64,000 nt of DNA from Microbacterium hydrocarbonoxydans (GCF_023715885.1 NZ_JAMBOY010000002.1:124001-188000), one strand, 5' to 3'. Shown: positions 17,143-25,504, counted from the stretch's first letter. The notes: generated by a model not told the origin, from the sequence alone. Numbers and translations: made by a program.

Positions 17143-17160
17143 GTGACACAGTACTGTGAC
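17143..17160. promoter_or_regulatory. Palindromic site CACAGTACTGTG in the leuC/metY divergent region
   Basis: CACAGTACTGTG at 17147-17158 is a perfect 12-base palindrome flanked by two GTGAC copies (17143-17147 and 17156-17160). It covers TACTGT (17152-17157), the best -10 for metY, and lies directly upstream of the leuC leader promoter. It looks like an operator for metY, possibly shared with leuC. It does not match the McbR consensus I know from Corynebacterium. Confidence 0.45.
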
Positions 17161-17183
17161 CCGCACCATCGAGAGGCATCCGC

Positions 17184-18479
17184 ATGACCGACGACTCCCT
17201 CGGCTTCGCCACCAAGGCCGTCCACGCCGCCCGCAATCAGCAGCCGGCGGCGTCGCGTGCGACGCCGATCTACCTCACGGCGGGCTTCGAGTTCGACGAC
17301 TTCGATCACGCGGCGAACCACTTCGGCACGGGCGACGGCTTCGGATACACCCGCACCGGGAATCCGACGGTCCGGGCCGTCGAACGTCAGCTGGCCGCCC
17401 TCGAGGCCGGAGCGGACGCGGTCCTGGTGGCGAGCGGTCAGGCCGCCGTCGCCACCGCGCTGCTCACGGTGGCGGGAGCCGGAGACCACATCGTCTCGTC
17501 CACGCACATCTACGAGGGGACGCGCGGCCTCTTCCTCGACAACCTCACCCGGCTCGGGATCGAGACGAGCTTCGTCGACGACATTAACGATCCCGACGCA
17601 TGGCGAGAGGCCATCCGGCCCAACACGCGGGCCCTGTTCGCGGAGTCGATCGCGAACGCGCGGAACGACCTGCTCGACATCGCCGCCGTCAGCGCGGTCG
17701 GCGACGAGTCGGCGATCCCGCTCATCGTCGACAACACGCTCGCCACCCCGTATCTCATCCGCCCGATCGAGCACGGAGCAGCGATCGTCGTGCACTCGGC
17801 GTCGAAGTTCCTCGCCGGGCACGGGTCGGTGCTGGGAGGTGTGCTCGTCGACGACGGACGCTTCGACGCGGCGAAGGCCGGTCACAACGCCCCGCACCTC
17901 GTGCTCCCCGGTCGCGGCGGTCTCGCGAGCGTGGCTGCACGACACGGCGGCAACGCGCGACTCGCGTACGCCCGCGAGTCGGTCGCTCCGCGCTTCGGCG
18001 CCTCTCCCTCCCCGCTCAACGCCTTCCTGATCGGACAGGGCGCCGAGACGCTGGGTCTCCGCGTCGAGCGGCAGTCGCGCAACGCACTGGACGTCGCCCG
18101 CTGGCTGGCGGCGCAGGAGGCGGTCGAGAGCGTCGACTACCTGGGTCTCGAGAGCCACCCGCACCACCGCCTCGCGGCGACGTACCTGACCGGCGGATAC
18201 GGCTCGATCTTCACTTTCACGCTGCGCGGCGGTCTCGAGGCCGCGCGCGGCTTCGTCGAGGACGTCCGCGTGTTCACGCACATGACGCACATCGGCGACG
18301 TGCGCTCTCTCGTGCTGCACCCCGGCACCACGAGCCACGCCTCGCGCACGGACGAGGAGCGTGAGGTGCTCGGAGTACGCCCCGGCACCCTTCGTCTGTC
18401 GATCGGGATCGAAGACGTCGCCGACCTGATCGCCGACCTCACCCGCGTCCTCGCCCCCGCCCGGGAGGCCGTGGCATGA
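17184..18479 (+). CDS. metY: O-acetylhomoserine sulfhydrylase-type PLP enzyme
   Basis: A 431-residue Cys/Met-metabolism PLP enzyme. [20 protein letters not shown] at the start, [13 protein letters not shown] (phosphate-binding tyrosine) and [10 protein letters not shown] with the PLP lysine at 208 are intact; NARNDLLDI and the roughly 430-residue length fit O-acetylhomoserine aminocarboxypropyltransferases better than cystathionine gamma-synthase (about 380). It would make homocysteine from O-acetylhomoserine and sulfide. GAGAGG precedes the ATG. The stop overlaps the flavin monooxygenase start by 4 bases. Confidence 0.85.
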   Translation: MTDDSLGFATKAVHAARNQQPAASRATPIYLTAGFEFDDFDHAANHFGTGDGFGYTRTGNPTVRAVERQLAALEAGADAVLVASGQAAVATALLTVAGAGDHIVSSTHIYEGTRGLFLDNLTRLGIETSFVDDINDPDAWREAIRPNTRALFAESIANARNDLLDIAAVSAVGDESAIPLIVDNTLATPYLIRPIEHGAAIVVHSASKFLAGHGSVLGGVLVDDGRFDAAKAGHNAPHLVLPGRGGLASVAARHGGNARLAYARESVAPRFGASPSPLNAFLIGQGAETLGLRVERQSRNALDVARWLAAQEAVESVDYLGLESHPHHRLAATYLTGGYGSIFTFTLRGGLEAARGFVEDVRVFTHMTHIGDVRSLVLHPGTTSHASRTDEEREVLGVRPGTLRLSIGIEDVADLIADLTRVLAPAREAVA

Positions 18480-19789
18480 GCGGGCCCCAGCACTTCGGGT
18501 GGTTCCTCGCCCGCGGTTTCGGACCGCAGGGATGGGGCTACCCCTCGCTCGACTGGGACTACGACTGGACGCGCCCCGAGATCTACCAGGAGGCGGCGCG
18601 CACGCTGGAGCAGGCAGGCTTCGATCTCGTCATCATCGAGGACGCGCCGTCGATGGGTTCGCCGGAGACCATCGACCTCCGGGTCCGGCACGCGTTCGGC
18701 GGCCCCAAGCACGACCCGCTCCTGCTCGCGCCGTATCTCTTCCAGACGACGCGACACCTCGGCGTGGTGCCGACCGTCAACCCCGCGGCCTACCTGCCGT
18801 ACACGGCCGCGCGTCAGTTCGCGACGCTGCAGCACCTGAGCGGACACCGTCTCGGCCTCAACGTCGTCACCGACACCGGCAGTGCGCGGCACTTCTCGGA
18901 TGCCGCGCAGCTCGGCCACGACGAGGCGTACGACCGCGCCGAGGAGTGGCTCGACGGCATCCGCTCGCTCTGGCGCAGCTGGGAAGAAGGCGCGCTCGTC
19001 GCCGACCGGTCGACCGACGTGTACGCCGATGGAAGCCGGCTCTCCGCGACGCAGCACCGGGGCGAGTACTACTCGTTCGACGGTCCGCTGAACGCGATCC
19101 CCTTCACCGACGGCGAACCGGCGATCGTCTCTCCCGGCGGCTCCGGGCGCGGCCTCGGCTTCGCGGGAGCGAACTCCGACGTGCAGCTCGCACTCGCCCC
19201 GCTGAACGAGGCGTCCGTCAGGGCCTATCGTGCGAAGATCCACGACGCAGCCGTCGCGGCGGGGCGCAGGCCCGACGACATCAGGATCCTCTTCGCGATC
19301 CAGCCGGTGATCACCACCTCCGCCGAGGAGGCGGACCGCATCGTCGCCGCCTCGGCGCACCCCGACGACGCCGCACTCCTGCAGATCGCGCGCAAGCAGT
19401 CCAGCGACCTGGAGACCGATCTCACGACGCTCGATCTCGACCGCCCGCTGGATCTGTCGATCTTCGGGCCGCACGTGTCACGAGGCAGCATCCAGCGACT
19501 GGTGGGCGACCGCGGTGACGACGCACCGCTCCGCGCTCACCTCACGGCCCTCACCAGAGCCGGCCGCATCACCGACGGCACGGGCTTCGTGGGTACGGCG
19601 GAGGAGTTCGCCGACCTCGTGGAAGAACTCGGCGAGTGGGGGAACGACGGCGTGCTGCTGTGGGGCGACTTCCACCCTGTCACGCTGCACCGCACGCTCG
19701 ACGAGCTCGTTCCGGTGCTGCGCCGACGGGGCATCCTCCGCCGGGAGTACGTCGACGGCGGGCTGCAGGCGAACCTGCGCGCCTTCTGA
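18476..19789 (+). CDS. LLM-class FMN-dependent monooxygenase (NtaA/SnaA/DszA type)
   Basis: A 437-residue bacterial-luciferase-like monooxygenase that uses FMNH2 from a partner reductase. Features typical of the NtaA/SnaA/DszA/SoxA branch are the N-terminal aromatic run before DWDYDWTRPEIYQEAARTLE, LSGHRLGLNVVTD, HRGEYYSFDGPLN and SPGGSGRGLGFAG. Members cleave chelators, sulfones and other organosulfur compounds. The 4-base overlap with metY suggests it frees sulfur or works on a thio-compound, but the substrate is not determined. No flavin reductase gene is adjacent. Confidence 0.8.
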   Translation: MSGPQHFGWFLARGFGPQGWGYPSLDWDYDWTRPEIYQEAARTLEQAGFDLVIIEDAPSMGSPETIDLRVRHAFGGPKHDPLLLAPYLFQTTRHLGVVPTVNPAAYLPYTAARQFATLQHLSGHRLGLNVVTDTGSARHFSDAAQLGHDEAYDRAEEWLDGIRSLWRSWEEGALVADRSTDVYADGSRLSATQHRGEYYSFDGPLNAIPFTDGEPAIVSPGGSGRGLGFAGANSDVQLALAPLNEASVRAYRAKIHDAAVAAGRRPDDIRILFAIQPVITTSAEEADRIVAASAHPDDAALLQIARKQSSDLETDLTTLDLDRPLDLSIFGPHVSRGSIQRLVGDRGDDAPLRAHLTALTRAGRITDGTGFVGTAEEFADLVEELGEWGNDGVLLWGDFHPVTLHRTLDELVPVLRRRGILRREYVDGGLQANLRAF

Positions 19790-19806
19790 ACGGGCCGACC
19801 GCCGGG

Positions 19807-20304
19807 CTACCAGCCCATCGAGCCGGGGACGCCCTTGAAGGGTCCGGTGACGGTCGACGTCACCCACCCGCCGTAGAAGCCACCCGGCTGCGGCGTGACG
19901 ACCTCGTCTCCGACCGTGCAGGCGTCCATCGGCCCGGCGTACACCGCGACCCTGTCGGCGAGCACGCCGAAGCCGGGCGACGGCTGCGGGTAGTTCCAGG
20001 CGGCGCCCTGCGCGACCGTTCCGCCCCCTCGCACGTCGAGGTAACGGGCCGCGCCCTTGAACTCGCAGAACGACGACCCAGCAGCGTCGACGAGCGCGCC
20101 GTCGACGAAGTCGTCGATCGGGAGGTAGTACACGGGCGGGTGGCTGGTCTCGAGAACGCGCACGGCATCCGTCGTCTCCGCGATCACCTCGCCGCCCAGC
20201 CTGATCGTGACGCGCTCCGGCACCGGCTCGACCCGCGGGGGCCGGGGATAGTCCCAGACGGATTCCTGTCCGGGGCCGGGAGTGTCGGGGCGGGGTCTGC
20301 GCAT
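19807..20304 (-). CDS. DUF427 domain-containing protein
   Basis: A 165-residue protein with the DUF427 beta-barrel fold: WDYPRPPRVEPVPERVTI, then VLETSHPPVYYLP, then CEFKGAARYLDV and AAWNYPQPSPGF. The family has no established reaction. The start at 20304 gives the conserved N-terminus and has a -10-like TACAGT six bases upstream, although the frame stays open beyond. It is divergent from the LON-domain gene across 36 bases and tail-to-tail with the monooxygenase gene. Confidence 0.85.
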   Translation of the reverse strand: MRRPRPDTPGPGQESVWDYPRPPRVEPVPERVTIRLGGEVIAETTDAVRVLETSHPPVYYLPIDDFVDGALVDAAGSSFCEFKGAARYLDVRGGGTVAQGAAWNYPQPSPGFGVLADRVAVYAGPMDACTVGDEVVTPQPGGFYGGWVTSTVTGPFKGVPGSMGW

Positions 20305-20316
20305 CTGTTCACTGTA
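20305..20316 (-). promoter_or_regulatory. Probable leaderless promoter of the DUF427 gene
   Basis: TACAGT (20311-20316, minus strand) ends six bases before the ATG of the DUF427 gene. Confidence 0.45.
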
Positions 20317-20340
20317 CGTCGCGCGGTGTTGACTGGGGTC

Positions 20341-20934
20341 ATGACTGCGATACCGATGTTCCCGCTCGGCTCGGTGCTGTTCCCGTACACCCCGCTCCCC
20401 CTGCGCGTGTTCGAACCGCGCTACCTCACGATGATCGGTCAGCTGCTCGACGACGACGACCCGCAGTTCGGCGTCGTGCTCATCGAACGCGGTCACGAGG
20501 TCGGAGGCGGCGATCGGCGCAGCGGCATCGGCACCCTGGCCCGTCTGGTGAGCGTGACGGCGGGTGCGGAGGTGCTGCGCACGGTCGCTGTCGGTACTCA
20601 GCGCTTCACGGTCGAGCGCTGGCTGGACGACGACCCCTACCCGCGCGCAGAGGTCTCGCTGCTCCCGCATCTCACCTGGAACGAGGCGCTCACCCCGCTG
20701 CGCACGGAGGCGGAGGCGATCGTGCGACGGGTGCTCTCTCGCGTCGACGGGCGCTGGGATCCCGACACCGAGATCTCCGACGACCCCCTCGCCGCCTCCT
20801 GGCAGCTCGCCGCGATCGCCCCGCTCGGCGAGTACGACCAGTTCACGCTGCTGCAGTCGACCAGCGTCGGGGCACTGCTCCGTCAGGTGATCGACCTCAC
20901 GCTCGAGGCCGAGCAGCTCTGGTCAGCCGGGTGA
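20341..20934 (+). CDS. LON substrate-binding (LON-N, peptidase S16) domain protein
   Basis: A 197-residue protein that is only the N-terminal substrate-recognition domain of Lon protease, without ATPase or protease parts. MFPLGSVLFPYTPLPLRVFEPRY is split by the start region: FPLGSVLFP and LRVFEPRYL are the family signatures. FGVVLIERGHEVGGGD and a C-terminal helical LLRQVIDL segment follow. Such stand-alone proteins are widespread in Actinobacteria and have no assigned role. ATG 20341 is chosen over the longer open frame because conservation begins there. Confidence 0.85.
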   Translation: MTAIPMFPLGSVLFPYTPLPLRVFEPRYLTMIGQLLDDDDPQFGVVLIERGHEVGGGDRRSGIGTLARLVSVTAGAEVLRTVAVGTQRFTVERWLDDDPYPRAEVSLLPHLTWNEALTPLRTEAEAIVRRVLSRVDGRWDPDTEISDDPLAASWQLAAIAPLGEYDQFTLLQSTSVGALLRQVIDLTLEAEQLWSAG

Positions 20935-20939
20935 GGCGT

Positions 20940-21944
20940 TCACTCCACGGGCGTGCTCCGGGTCACCGCGCGCTTCTCCCGTGAGGACGCAATGAGGCTT
21001 GCGATCGTCGCCACGGCCATCGACACGACGATCACGCCGAGCGACACGAGGTTGTCGATGTCGGGCACCCATTCGACGTGCTGGCCGCCGTTGATGAACG
21101 GCAGCTCGTTCTCGTGCAGGGCGTGCAGGATGAGCTTGACGCCGATGAAGCCGAGGATGACCGCGATGCCGTAGTGCAGGTACCGCAGGCGGTCGAGCAG
21201 ATCGCCGAGCAGGAAGTAGAGCTGGCGCAGGCCCATGAGAGCGAAGATGTTGGCGGCGAACACGAGGAAGCCGTTGGTCGTGATCTCGAAGATCGCGGGG
21301 ATCGAGTCGATCGCGAAGATCAGGTCGGTCACGCCGATCGTGATGAACACGATGACCATCGGGGTCCACATGCGCTTGCCGTCGACCGTGGTGCGGATCT
21401 TCGAGCCGTCGTACGTCTCGCTGATGTCGATGCGGCGACGCAGCAGCCGCACGATGAAGTTCTCGCGCTTCACGTCGTCGTCGTGCTCCCCCTCGGGCAT
21501 CGCCTGCTTGATGGCGGTGTAGATCAGGAAGGCGCCGAAGATGTAGAAGATCGGCGAGAAGTGCTCGATGATCGTGACGCCCACGAGGATGAACGCGCCG
21601 CGGAGCACGAGGGCGATGATGATGCCCACCATCAGCACCTGCTGCTGCAGCCGTCGCGGCACTGCGAACTGGGCCATGATCAGCACGAAGACGAAGAGGT
21701 TGTCGACCGAGAGGCTGTATTCCAACGCCCAGCCGGTGATGAAGTCGCCGGCGTTGCGCCAACCGGCGACGTTGCCGAGGACCACCGCGAAGAGCAGGGC
21801 GAGCCCGACGTAGAAGACCACCCAGAGGGTCGACTCCTTGGTGGACGGGATGTGCGGGCGCAGCCGGATGAGCAGCAGATCGCCGATGAGGATGAGGCTC
21901 AGCACCACCATCGAGGTGATCTCGAACCAGAGAGGGATGTCCAC
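20940..21944 (-). CDS. TerC family integral membrane protein, probable Mn2+ exporter
   Basis: A 334-residue polytopic protein with about eight or nine membrane segments. Metal-binding acidic residues of the TerC/Alx family are in YSLSVDNLFVFVL and IFAIDSIPAIFEITTNGFLVF, followed by ANIFALMGLRQLYFL. TerC proteins export Mn2+ or supply metal to secreted proteins. The frame is open far upstream; the GTG at 21944 starts VDIPLWFEITSM and is preceded by GAAAGG 11 bases away. The leader carries a probable yybP-ykoY Mn2+ riboswitch, which supports the manganese role. Confidence 0.87.
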   Translation of the reverse strand: MDIPLWFEITSMVVLSLILIGDLLLIRLRPHIPSTKESTLWVVFYVGLALLFAVVLGNVAGWRNAGDFITGWALEYSLSVDNLFVFVLIMAQFAVPRRLQQQVLMVGIIIALVLRGAFILVGVTIIEHFSPIFYIFGAFLIYTAIKQAMPEGEHDDDVKRENFIVRLLRRRIDISETYDGSKIRTTVDGKRMWTPMVIVFITIGVTDLIFAIDSIPAIFEITTNGFLVFAANIFALMGLRQLYFLLGDLLDRLRYLHYGIAVILGFIGVKLILHALHENELPFINGGQHVEWVPDIDNLVSLGVIVVSMAVATIASLIASSREKRAVTRSTPVE

Positions 21945-21956
21945 AGTCGCGGGGAC

Positions 21957-22078
21957 CTTTCGGAAGGCAGGGAAAGAACCGAAAGTCTCTCCCCCGCACA
22001 ATGGTGCGTCGCGCGCCCGGAGCAGCTTCGCCGATGCTCGTGATGACGTTACGCGCGGATCCGGGATACTCCCTCTCG
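21957..22078 (-). ncRNA. Probable yybP-ykoY (manganese) riboswitch with translational switch
   Basis: On the minus strand CGAGAG (22073-22078) pairs with CTTTCG (21980-21985) as helix P1. The first arm is followed by GGAGTA and the last is preceded by AGAGAC, matching the two conserved loops of this class (GGGGAGUA and CNAGAC). CGTCATCA lies between. After P1, CTTTCGG (21979-21985) can pair instead with CCGAAAG (21957-21963), which overlaps GAAAGG, the terC ribosome binding site. Metal binding would favour P1 and expose it. The class call is by eye; no covariance search was run. Confidence 0.7.
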
Positions 22079-22193
22079 CAGAAGTCAATGCTAGACCCCG
22101 GGGAGGCGCGGAACGTCCGTGCGCCGATTCTGAGACGATGGGGCATCCGCCGACACTTTCCGGGTGAGAGACACCGAACGGAAGCAGGATGCC

Positions 22194-22745
22194 GTGCAGA
22201 CGAGTGATCAGAGATGGGTGGCGCAGGCCGCCGCGGGCGACGAACGCGCCTTCCGCGAGCTGTACCGCTCGTACGTGAGACCGGTCTACTGGATCGCCCA
22301 CGGCATCGTCGGCTCGGCACCCGACGCCGAGGACGTGACGCAGGAGACCTTCGTGACCGCGTGGCGCAAGCTGCCAGGACTCGATCTTCAGGGTGATTCC
22401 GCGCTGCCGTGGCTCGCGACGATCTGCCGGTTCCAGGCGGCCAACCGCCTGCGCCGGCGACGTCGCGACCAGGCTCACACGGCGGATGGCGTCGATGAGA
22501 CGCTGCCCGCGACGGTGAACGTCGAGGAGCAGGTGATCACGGCGGCGCTGGCCGACCGGATCGTCGAGGAGGTCGGAACGCTCAGCGAGCTCGATCGCGC
22601 GATCTTCCGACTCTGCGCTGCCGAGGGCTACGGCTATCAGGCGGCCGCGGATCAGCTCGGCATCAGCCACGCGGTCGTTCGGAACCGTCTCTCGCGAGTG
22701 CGCACCCGATTGCGGAGTGCCGTCCAGGAAGCGAGCGACGCATGA
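22194..22745 (+). CDS. RNA polymerase sigma factor, ECF (sigma-70) family
   Basis: A 183-residue ECF sigma factor. Region 2 is FRELYRSYVRPVYWIAH through DAEDVTQETFVTAWRKL, and region 4 is LSELDRAIFRLCAAEGYGYQ followed by the helix-turn-helix AADQLGISHAVVRNRLSRVR. I prefer GTG 22194, with AGGA just upstream; GTG 22164 in the same frame would add ten residues. It overlaps the DUF4349 gene by 4 bases, so the two are coupled. The DUF4349 protein is the likely anti-sigma partner. The inducing signal is unknown. Confidence 0.9.
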   Translation: MQTSDQRWVAQAAAGDERAFRELYRSYVRPVYWIAHGIVGSAPDAEDVTQETFVTAWRKLPGLDLQGDSALPWLATICRFQAANRLRRRRRDQAHTADGVDETLPATVNVEEQVITAALADRIVEEVGTLSELDRAIFRLCAAEGYGYQAAADQLGISHAVVRNRLSRVRTRLRSAVQEASDA

Positions 22746-23851
22746 ACGACAAGACCCCCGACCTGCCTGAACTCTCCGACGAGGCCGTCGCCCGCATCGA
22801 GCACGCTGTCTTCGACGAGATCGACGCGGAACGGCCTCGCCCCGCTCCCGTCGCCGACCGGTCGGCTGTACGCCGCCACCGATGGCTGACCGGCGCCGGC
22901 ATCGCCGCCGCCTTCGTCGTCGGAGTGCTCGTGACGCCGCCCATCCTGAACGCCGTCGGCGGGAGCGCGACGAGCACGGCGGAGAGCGGCGAGATGCTCA
23001 CCGGAGGCACGGCGCAGGACTCGAACGGCGTTTCACCGGATCGCAGCGCTCCGCAGAGTGTCTCGGAAGCCGCGCCCGGCGCAGACGCCTCCGCGAGCGC
23101 TCCAGGCGCCGTGGACGGAGCGGACCGCGAGATCGTGGCGACCGGATACGTCACGCTCGAGGTGAACGACATCGCGAAAGCGGCGGACGAGATCAGCACG
23201 CTCGCAGCGGAACGCGGCGGCTATGTCGAGAGCACCGAGGTGGGTAGGAGTTCCACGGTCGACGACACGTCCATGCCCACGCCGCCGGCCTCCGGGTACG
23301 GCTGGATCAGCATCCGAGTGCCGTCCGCCGAGCTGACGGCGGTGATCGACGCGCTCGGCGACTCGGGTGAGATCGTCTCGTCGTCGATCTCGCAGCAGGA
23401 CGTCACATCGACCGCGATCGATCTGCGTGCCCGCGTCGATGCGACGAAGGCGTCGGTGCAGCGGCTCACGGAGATCATGGCGCAGTCGGGCAGCGTCTCG
23501 GAACTCATCGAGGCGGAGGTCGCCCTCACCGACCGCCAGGCGCAGCTCGAATCGTACGAGCAGCAGCTCGCCGCCCTCGACGATCAGGTCGCGATGTCGA
23601 GCGTGCAGGTGCAGCTCACGAAGGCGAACGCACCGACCACCGCCGACCCCGCCGGTTTCGGCGACGGCGTCCTCGCGGGATGGAACGGTCTCGTGGTCTC
23701 GCTCAACGCTCTGGTGATCGCTGTCGGATTCCTCCTCCCGTGGCTCGCGGTCGCCGCCGTCGTGGTGCTGATCGTCTGGCTCGTCCGTCGCACTCGTCGC
23801 CGGCGTCGCCTCGCGCGGGCGGATGCCGCACCTGCGCCGGGTGAGGACTGA
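22742..23851 (+). CDS. DUF4349 membrane protein, possible anti-sigma factor
   Basis: A 369-residue protein with two membrane segments, about residues 49-69 and 318-345. The cytoplasmic N-terminus (LSDEAVARIEHAVFDEIDAE) resembles the helical start of anti-sigma domains but lacks the HxxxCxxC zinc motif. The extracytoplasmic part is a DUF4349 domain: ATGYVTLEVNDIAKAADEIS, GYVESTEV, SSSISQQDVTSTAIDLRARV, then a coiled coil (ELIEAEVALTDRQAQLESYE). A basic tail RRTRRRRRLAR follows the last segment. Coupling to the sigma factor suggests it senses envelope stress; that role is inference. Confidence 0.75.
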   Translation: MNDKTPDLPELSDEAVARIEHAVFDEIDAERPRPAPVADRSAVRRHRWLTGAGIAAAFVVGVLVTPPILNAVGGSATSTAESGEMLTGGTAQDSNGVSPDRSAPQSVSEAAPGADASASAPGAVDGADREIVATGYVTLEVNDIAKAADEISTLAAERGGYVESTEVGRSSTVDDTSMPTPPASGYGWISIRVPSAELTAVIDALGDSGEIVSSSISQQDVTSTAIDLRARVDATKASVQRLTEIMAQSGSVSELIEAEVALTDRQAQLESYEQQLAALDDQVAMSSVQVQLTKANAPTTADPAGFGDGVLAGWNGLVVSLNALVIAVGFLLPWLAVAAVVVLIVWLVRRTRRRRRLARADAAPAPGED

Positions 23852-23873
23852 CGCGCAGACGCCACCGGCCCGC

Positions 23874-23906
23874 AAGGAGGGCCGCCCGTGCAGGGCGACC
23901 CTCCTT
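23874..23906 (+). terminator. Terminator after the sigma/DUF4349 operon
   Basis: Arms AAGGAGGG (23874-23881) and CCCTCCTT (23899-23906) pair perfectly, and an inner GCCC/GGGC extends the hairpin. It follows the DUF4349 stop by 22 bases and ends in TTCG. Confidence 0.6.
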
Positions 23907-23961
23907 CGCTGAACTCGAGGTGCCTGGACGGCGGCGAGCGGGTCGTGACGACGCCCGCCGC

Positions 23962-23974
23962 TAGAGTCGTCGGC
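23962..23974 (+). promoter_or_regulatory. Probable leaderless promoter of the acyltransferase gene
   Basis: TAGAGT (23962-23967) is followed by seven bases and the ATG at 23975; no Shine-Dalgarno sequence lies between. Confidence 0.45.
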
Positions 23975-25306
23975 ATGAGCAGTGCCGCCACCGATACGAC
24001 CGCCCGGGCGATACCGGTCGGGCGCGATCTCACTCTCGACCTCGCCCGCGTCGTCTGCGTCGTGCTGGTCGTGTTCGTGCACATCCTCTTCACGGGGGTC
24101 GGGCGGGGACCCGACGGCTCGCTGTTGATCGAGCGGACCGTGGAGGCGCAGCCGTGGTTCAGCGCGGCGACCTGGGTCGCGAACATCATGCCGCTCTTCT
24201 TCGTCGTCGGCGGCTATGCGGCCCGCGCCGGGTGGCGCTCCGCGCAGCGCCGCGGGGAGAGCGCAGACTCGTTCGTCCGCGTGCGCCTGGCTCGCCTCGC
24301 GCGTCCTGCCGTGCCGCTGTTCGTCTTCTTCACGGTCGCGCTGGGCGCCGTGCGTCTGCTGGGCGTCGATCCCGCGCTCGTCGACGTCGTCGCGGTCGGC
24401 GTCGGGTCGCCGCTGTGGTTCCTCGCCGCCTACCTGCTCGTGCAGGCGGCCGCACCGACGATGATGCGCCTGCACGAGAAGTACGGCGCGCGCGTGCTGG
24501 TCGTGCTCCTCGGCCTCGCTCTCCTCGTCGACGGGTTCCGCTACATCGTGGTGGGCGGTCTGCTCGGCATCCAGCCCGTGCCTCCCGAGGGTTACGGCGC
24601 AGGGCAGGAGCTCTTCGGAGTCCCGAACATCGTGTTCGTGTGGCTGTTCGCGCAGCAGGTCGGTTTCTTCCTCTTCGACGGCTGGTTCTCGCGTCGGCCG
24701 TGGTGGCAGCTCGTGCTCATCATGACCGCCGGGTACCTGGCGCTCTGGGGCCTCGTCTCGCTCGACGGGTACTCATGGAGCATGCTCGGCAACCAGTGGC
24801 CGCCCACCACGCCGATGGCTGTCCTCGCGGTGATCCAGGCGGCGGGTCTCACGCTGCTGCACAGGCCCCTCGCCGCGTTGATGGAGACCCGGGCCGCGCA
24901 GGGCGTGGTGTTCGTCGTGGGCTCGCGCCTGATGACCATCTACCTCTGGCACCTGCCGGTCATCATGGTCCTGATCGGGATCGAGCTGCTGCTGCCCGTT
25001 CCGATGCCCGCGCCGGGCAGCGCCGTCTGGTGGTGGACGCGACCGCTCTTCCTGCTGGTCGTCCTGGCCGTCGTCTGGGCGGCATCGCTGTGGCTCGTGC
25101 GGTTCGAGGCGGCGCCGCGACCCGGTATCCCCCGGCTCCCCGGGATGCGGATCTGCGTGCTCGCCGTCGTGGTGTTCATCGCCCCGATCCTCGCGATCAC
25201 GACGTACGGGCTGGACTTCCCGCTCGCCGCGCTCTCGCTGGCGTGCACGGTCGTCGCGCTCTGGCTCACGGGCTTGAAGCGAGCGGCCGGACGGCCGAAC
25301 ACCTAG
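23975..25306 (+). CDS. Acyltransferase family 3 membrane protein
   Basis: A 443-residue protein with about ten to eleven membrane segments, of the OafA/acyltransferase-3 superfamily that O-acylates exported glycans or lipids. RDLTLDLARVVCVVLVVFVH holds the conserved histidine at the end of the first segment, and PLFFVVGGYAARAGWRS the conserved arginine loop. YLWHLPVIMVLIGIEL lies near the C-terminus. The start is ATG 23975 (MSSAATDTT); the frame runs open upstream through the terminator region. The acyl acceptor is unknown. Confidence 0.83.
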   Translation: MSSAATDTTARAIPVGRDLTLDLARVVCVVLVVFVHILFTGVGRGPDGSLLIERTVEAQPWFSAATWVANIMPLFFVVGGYAARAGWRSAQRRGESADSFVRVRLARLARPAVPLFVFFTVALGAVRLLGVDPALVDVVAVGVGSPLWFLAAYLLVQAAAPTMMRLHEKYGARVLVVLLGLALLVDGFRYIVVGGLLGIQPVPPEGYGAGQELFGVPNIVFVWLFAQQVGFFLFDGWFSRRPWWQLVLIMTAGYLALWGLVSLDGYSWSMLGNQWPPTTPMAVLAVIQAAGLTLLHRPLAALMETRAAQGVVFVVGSRLMTIYLWHLPVIMVLIGIELLLPVPMPAPGSAVWWWTRPLFLLVVLAVVWAASLWLVRFEAAPRPGIPRLPGMRICVLAVVVFIAPILAITTYGLDFPLAALSLACTVVALWLTGLKRAAGRPNT

Positions 25307-25356
25307 CTCCCGCTCGGAGTCGGCGTTCCTCGGGTCGCTCGGCGTCCGGAAACGAC

Positions 25357-25384
25357 GAAAGCCCTCGGAGAACCGAGGGCTTTC
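25357..25384. terminator. Bidirectional terminator between acyltransferase and tRNA-Glu
   Basis: Twelve-base perfect arms GAAAGCCCTCGG and CCGAGGGCTTTC around an AGAA loop. A-rich and T-rich ends on the two sides let it serve the acyltransferase gene (plus) and tRNA-Glu (minus). Confidence 0.8.
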
Positions 25385-25394
25385 GCGTGTTGTG

Positions 25395-25467
25395 TGACCC
25401 CAGCGGGATTCGAACCCGCGTTACCGCCGTGAGAGGGCGGCGTACTAGGCCGCTATACGATGGGGCC
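25395..25467 (-). tRNA. tRNA-Glu (anticodon CTC)
   Basis: A 73-base cloverleaf on the minus strand. The acceptor stem starts GGCCCCA and closes with TGGGGTC plus discriminator A; the anticodon stem CCGCC/GGCGG holds the loop CTCTCAC, giving CTC for GAG codons. The T-arm is GCGGG-TTCGAAT-CCCGC. CCA is not encoded. Confidence 0.95.
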
Positions 25468-25504
25468 GTCTTGCGGAGCGTTTCCGTCCCGCGACAACCG
25501 TTCA

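Noticed and set aside
16997..17236. N-terminal extension of leuC by 80 codons
   Set aside because: The extra part crosses the leader peptide, hairpin and divergent promoter and is not conserved in LeuC; TTG 16996 has a good AGGAG.
21945..22670. N-terminal extension of terC by 242 codons
   Set aside because: It runs through the riboswitch region and across the sigma gene. The TerC family begins near the GTG at 21944.
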